From Chlamydiota bacterium (GTDB lineage Bacteria > Chlamydiota > Chlamydiia > Chlamydiales > Criblamydiaceae): a stretch of DNA of 8,310 nt. Position 1 is the stretch's first letter, and each line of letters begins with the position of its first letter. Made by a program: the position numbers and the translations under genes. Positions 6,163 through 8,310 of the stretch are shown here, piece after piece. The stretch covers positions 1 through 8,310 of the forward strand of contig JAJFMC010000409.1 in the NCBI GenBank assembly GCA_021772365.1, read 5' to 3'. The notes under the pieces are model-generated. The model had not been told where the DNA came from and did no database searches. It was given only the letters and a program-made list of their open reading frames with translations.

Positions 6163-6378
6163 ATGAAATTAGATGAGTATCTCTTTCGAAAGAAGTTAAG
6201 TAGGACTGTTTTTGCAGAGCAGCTTGGCATTTCAAGAGGGCACCTACAGCACATTCTCAATGGTAGTAGACGTCCAAGTGTTCCACTCGCTAAAAAAATC
6301 GAAGAAATAACTGAGGGGAAAGTGACCAAGGAAGAAGCATTATTCCCCGAAGATTTTGAGACAGAGGATTTAAAATGA
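6163..6378 (+). CDS. Small Cro/XRE-type helix-turn-helix regulator
   Basis: A 71-residue protein that is almost entirely one helix-turn-helix domain: SRTVFAEQLGISRGHLQHILNGSRRPS (13-39), with the typical FAEQLGIS first helix and the GHLQHILNGSRRP recognition helix and turn, then an acidic tail. The start at 6163 is set by GGAG (6151-6154), 8 nt upstream. The same frame is open back to 6004, but that part reads through the operator and is not a plausible protein. It is divergent from the Bet operon and overlaps the next gene by ATGA (6375-6378), so the two are translated together. It probably controls the 6010-6162 region, including its own promoter. A weak promoter TTGTAA-18 nt-TATCCT (6102-6131) is a candidate for it. 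Confidence 0.85.
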   Translation: MKLDEYLFRKKLSRTVFAEQLGISRGHLQHILNGSRRPSVPLAKKIEEITEGKVTKEEALFPEDFETEDLK

Positions 6379-7238
6379 AAAATGAGATTGATAAAAGTTC
6401 TAAAATAGCCGTTTTTAAAGGGAAAGAAATACGTAAGACTATTTTCAATGATGAATGGTATTTTTCCATTATCGACATCATTTCAGTACTTACAGACAGT
6501 GCTAATCCTAGGCGCTATTGGTCTGACCTTAAGTCAAAACTGTCTGAAGATGAAGGGTTTGACCAACTGTACGAAAAAATCGTACAGTTGAAAATGGAGG
6601 CTACAGACGGAAAAATGAGGGAAACAGATACGGCAAATACTGAAACAGTATTTCGCATCATCCAATCCATTCCTTCTCCAAAGGCTGAGCCCTTCAAGCG
6701 CTGGTTAGCCAAGGTTGGATACGAGAGGATTCAGGAAATCGAGGATCCCGAACTTGCCACTAAGCGAACACGCGCACTCTATAAAGCAAAAGGCTATCCC
6801 GATGATTGGATTGAAAAGAGGATGCGGGGCATTGCGATTCGCGAAGAGCTTACCAATGAATGGGAAAAAAGAGGCATCAAAGAGCAGAAGGATTATGCAA
6901 TTTTGACGGCAGAAATTTCCGAAGCGACATTTGGGGTAAAACCCTCAGAGCATAAAAAGCTGAAACACCTAAAGAAAGAAAATCTTCGCGACCACATGAC
7001 CGACTTAGAGCTTATCTTTAGCATGCTGGGCGAAGCCTCTACCACTGAAATTGCAGTGCAAAAGGATGCTCAAGGCTTTGAGGAGAATCGAGATGCTGCG
7101 AGAGCTGGTGGTAAAATAGCAGGTAATGCTCGCAAGGAATTAGAAGAGAAAAGTGGACGAAAGGTCGTCAGTTCTTCAAATTTTAAAAACATTGCTATTG
7201 AGGTAGATGATTCGGAACTCTTGACCCACGATTCTTAA
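6375..7238 (+). CDS. BRO-N domain / DinD-like DNA damage-inducible protein
   Basis: A 287-residue protein of the BRO-N/DinD type. Residues 10-115 form the BRO-N-like part (KIAVFKGKEIRKTIFNDEWYFSIIDII, then ANPRRYWSDLK). The family block RIIQSIPSPKAEPFKRWLAKVGYERIQEIEDPE follows. The C-terminal part has KLKHLKKENLRDHMTDLELIFSMLGEASTTEIA and EENRDAARAGGKIAGNAR, which I recall in DinD-type proteins. E. coli DinD is SOS-induced and inhibits RecA strand exchange; viral BRO and phage antirepressors use the same N-terminal domain to bind DNA. Either role is possible here. Translation begins at the ATGA overlap with the HTH gene, with GAGG a few bases upstream. A perfect 11-bp hairpin lies inside the gene (6564-6590). 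Its TAA overlaps the stop of the convergent gene. Confidence 0.88.
   Translation: MKNEIDKSSKIAVFKGKEIRKTIFNDEWYFSIIDIISVLTDSANPRRYWSDLKSKLSEDEGFDQLYEKIVQLKMEATDGKMRETDTANTETVFRIIQSIPSPKAEPFKRWLAKVGYERIQEIEDPELATKRTRALYKAKGYPDDWIEKRMRGIAIREELTNEWEKRGIKEQKDYAILTAEISEATFGVKPSEHKKLKHLKKENLRDHMTDLELIFSMLGEASTTEIAVQKDAQGFEENRDAARAGGKIAGNARKELEEKSGRKVVSSSNFKNIAIEVDDSELLTHDS
6564..6590. repeat. Perfect 11-bp inverted repeat, 5-nt loop, inside the DinD-like gene
   Basis: CAACTGTACGA (6564-6574), AAAAA (6575-6579) and TCGTACAGTTG (6580-6590) pair perfectly. The arms encode DQLYEKIVQLK without disturbing the frame. It is not an E. coli-type SOS box, because the CTGT and ACAG halves are 13 nt apart rather than 8. 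It lacks a following T-run, so it is not an intrinsic terminator on the plus strand. On both strands it could form a strong RNA hairpin or a dimer-binding site. Confidence 0.8.
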
Positions 7239-7510
7239 TCAGAAACGGTGCCTAGAATATCGCCTAAGAGTTTCTTCGTCTCGTCAATTTCCTGGCGAAA
7301 GGCTCTTCTCTCAGTAATGCGTTCTTGTGAGTAGTACCCGTGCTTGATTTTGGATTGTCTTATTCTTTCTAACCCTTCAGGGGTTCTAGGCCCAGTGCTT
7401 TTACCGCCATGGAGATAACAACGCCCGTTGGCCATAGCAACTTGCTGGCAGGGGTTACCTTTTCTTGTTTTAGCTCCACATCTCGGGAGGGTTTTTAGGA
7501 GATGGCTCAT
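7235..7510 (-). CDS. HGGxSTGP motif protein, phage-associated
   Basis: A 91-residue basic protein with the diagnostic motif HGGKSTGPRTPEG (34-46). Cys11, Cys21, Cys31 and His34 form a spacing (CGAKTRKGNPC ... GRCYLHGG) that looks like a small zinc site. Family members of this length are common in prophages and other mobile DNA of proteobacteria and relatives; no function is established to my knowledge. It has a near-perfect AGGAGGT 8 nt before its ATG, implying strong translation. Its stop codon shares the bases TTAA with the stop of the convergent DinD-like gene. It is the last gene of the leftward cluster, 20 nt after the 182-residue protein. Confidence 0.85.
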   Translation of the reverse strand: MSHLLKTLPRCGAKTRKGNPCQQVAMANGRCYLHGGKSTGPRTPEGLERIRQSKIKHGYYSQERITERRAFRQEIDETKKLLGDILGTVSD

Positions 7511-7530
7511 GGGGTTGTACCTCCTTTTTT

Positions 7531-8079
7531 TTACCGAGGGGGTGATTGGCTACACCCAACGATGGCTTTTCCATCAGGTCCAACGTTGACGTTCTGAACG
7601 ATGACATTTTGTTGACCCCTATTGCGGTATTTGAGTAATCCTTGTAGGCATGCCAGAAATTGTCGGTTAAGCTTTAGAAAGCGAGAAAGAGATTCCTCTG
7701 TTTCCCACTGGTCCTCAATAGACCGTCTCATGTAGTACATCATCTGGTTGTGAAGGGCAACCATTTGGGTCACAAGCATTCCCTCAGCAGCATCTTTTGG
7801 CTGCATTTCACCCAAAGCTGCGGATACGGCTTCTGCCTCGACATCAATTTCATTTGCACCAGGTGAAGCGTTGATGGCTTGATGAATCAGTTGCTGTCCT
7901 AGCATCTCATTAAGCGCGCCTGTTATTTCCGATACGGTCTCCAGGTAGGCATCTCCCATTTCATCTGGTACCTCTGGAACAGCTCGCAGTTTTGAGTCAC
8001 CAGCCTCATTCGTTAATCGCTCCGATTTGAAACGTAACGAGAGCTTGTTCTCCCCTTCGGGTAATTTTAGTTTTTCCAT
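7531..8079 (-). CDS. Conserved phage-type protein of unknown function
   Basis: A 182-residue, mainly helical, acidic protein without membrane segments. Residues about 90-150 carry a helical stretch (MLVTQMVALHNQMMYYMRR, then LKLNRQFLACLQGLLKYR). The tail has RGQQNVIVQNVNVGPDGKAIVG, with alternating V/N strands. I recall very similar GQQxVxVxHVHVxxGGxAIVG tails in proteins encoded next to HGGxSTGP genes in other bacteria, which supports a real conserved pair, but I know no assigned function. The start has GAGGA just before the ATG (short spacing). Its first 74 nt overlap the end of the upstream 73-residue ORF in another frame, so the true start may lie somewhat further in. Confidence 0.75.
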   Translation of the reverse strand: MEKLKLPEGENKLSLRFKSERLTNEAGDSKLRAVPEVPDEMGDAYLETVSEITGALNEMLGQQLIHQAINASPGANEIDVEAEAVSAALGEMQPKDAAEGMLVTQMVALHNQMMYYMRRSIEDQWETEESLSRFLKLNRQFLACLQGLLKYRNRGQQNVIVQNVNVGPDGKAIVGCSQSPPR

Positions 8080-8227
8080 CTTTCCTCACATTTTTGGTGT
8101 TTAGGATTGTGTTGATTAAATTGTTAAACTCTTCTTTTGTTTTTTCATTGCCTAAATTCAACGGTTGGTAGCGACTACTGTGCAAAATTTCAAACTGCTT
8201 CCGTCGTTCAAAGTAGTTTGCCCTCAT
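8006..8227 (-). CDS. 73-residue hypothetical protein coupled to upstream gene
   Basis: I do not recognise this small basic protein. It begins MRANYFERRKQFEILHSSRY and has no signal or membrane segment. It starts at an ATGA overlap with the stop of the gene entering from the right, with a purine-rich GGGGGGAAG just upstream, which supports its being translated. Its last 24 codons overlap the 182-residue protein by 74 nt in another frame, which is a lot for a bacterial operon. Either the downstream protein starts later, or a frameshift has lengthened this ORF past its original end near 8080. Confidence 0.5.
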   Translation of the reverse strand: MRANYFERRKQFEILHSSRYQPLNLGNEKTKEEFNNLINTILNTKNVRKDGKTKITRRGEQALVTFQIGAINE

Positions 8228-8310
8228 TTTGCTTCCCCCCAGCTGTGAGCAATTTTTATATCGACTAGTCCTCGAGCGGTGTCTTGGAATAAGGGGAACA
8301 TTTCGATAAA
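8224..8310 (-). CDS. C-terminal end of a gene entering from the right edge (partial)
   Basis: The last 28 codons of a leftward gene are visible: FIEMFPLFQDTARGLVDIKI followed by AHSWGEAK, ending in TGA at 8224-8226. This TGA overlaps the ATG of the 73-residue ORF. The residue composition and the ATGA overlap say it is a real coding end; the fragment is too short to name. Confidence 0.6.
   Translation of the reverse strand, partial: FIEMFPLFQDTARGLVDIKIAHSWGEAK

Noticed and set aside
6564..6590. LexA/SOS box inside the DinD-like gene
   Set aside because: CTGT and ACAG are 13 nt apart instead of the 8 of the E. coli box, and the site is far inside the coding sequence.

Overview
The window is low-to-moderate GC bacterial DNA with standard Shine-Dalgarno sites (AGGAG/AGGAGGT about 8 nt before the starts) and several ATGA stop/start overlaps, so TGA is a normal stop codon here. 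The gene content combines a degraded transposase, a GrpB-GNAT fusion, an exported kinase-like gene, and a Bet/YqaJ recombination pair with a BRO/DinD-type gene. This resembles the accessory genome of an amoeba-associated intracellular bacterium, such as an environmental chlamydia or a Legionella-like organism. That assignment is a tentative impression from family memory; nothing in the window proves the taxon.

Positions 1-951 hold a short 9-bp tandem repeat and a decayed transposase gene: an N-terminal coiled coil, a frameshift near 567, and a probable loss of the first catalytic Asp. The transposase is fused at about 945 to the cut-off 3' end of an aminoglycoside-phosphotransferase-like gene on the other strand. 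Positions 892-3011 are a leftward three-gene operon with no gaps: a SAM methyltransferase, a GrpB-GNAT fusion and the truncated phosphotransferase. All three families modify small molecules, antibiotics or nucleotides.

Positions 3012-3341 are a divergent promoter region. Positions 3342-4505 encode a secreted-looking protein-kinase-fold protein whose reading frame is interrupted by one in-frame TGA at 3801.

Positions 4592-8310 look phage- or plasmid-derived. A leftward Bet-type single-strand annealing protein and a YqaJ/lambda-type exonuclease form a complete recombination pair. Divergently transcribed from them are a small HTH regulator and a BRO-N/DinD-like gene joined by an ATGA overlap. 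The intergenic space between the two units contains a TTGACA-type promoter covered by palindromic TCATC half-sites, the likely operator. A second leftward cluster follows, in transcription order: the 3' end of a gene entering from the right edge, a 73-residue ORF coupled to it, a 182-residue phage-type protein and an HGGxSTGP protein. It converges on the DinD-like gene with a shared TTAA as both stop codons.

The most notable points are the broken exported kinase, the operator-controlled recombinase/DinD switch with a perfect 11-bp hairpin inside the DinD-like gene, the translationally coupled modification operon, and the +1-shift site in the transposase. I found no RNA genes, no CRISPR array and no convincing terminator.
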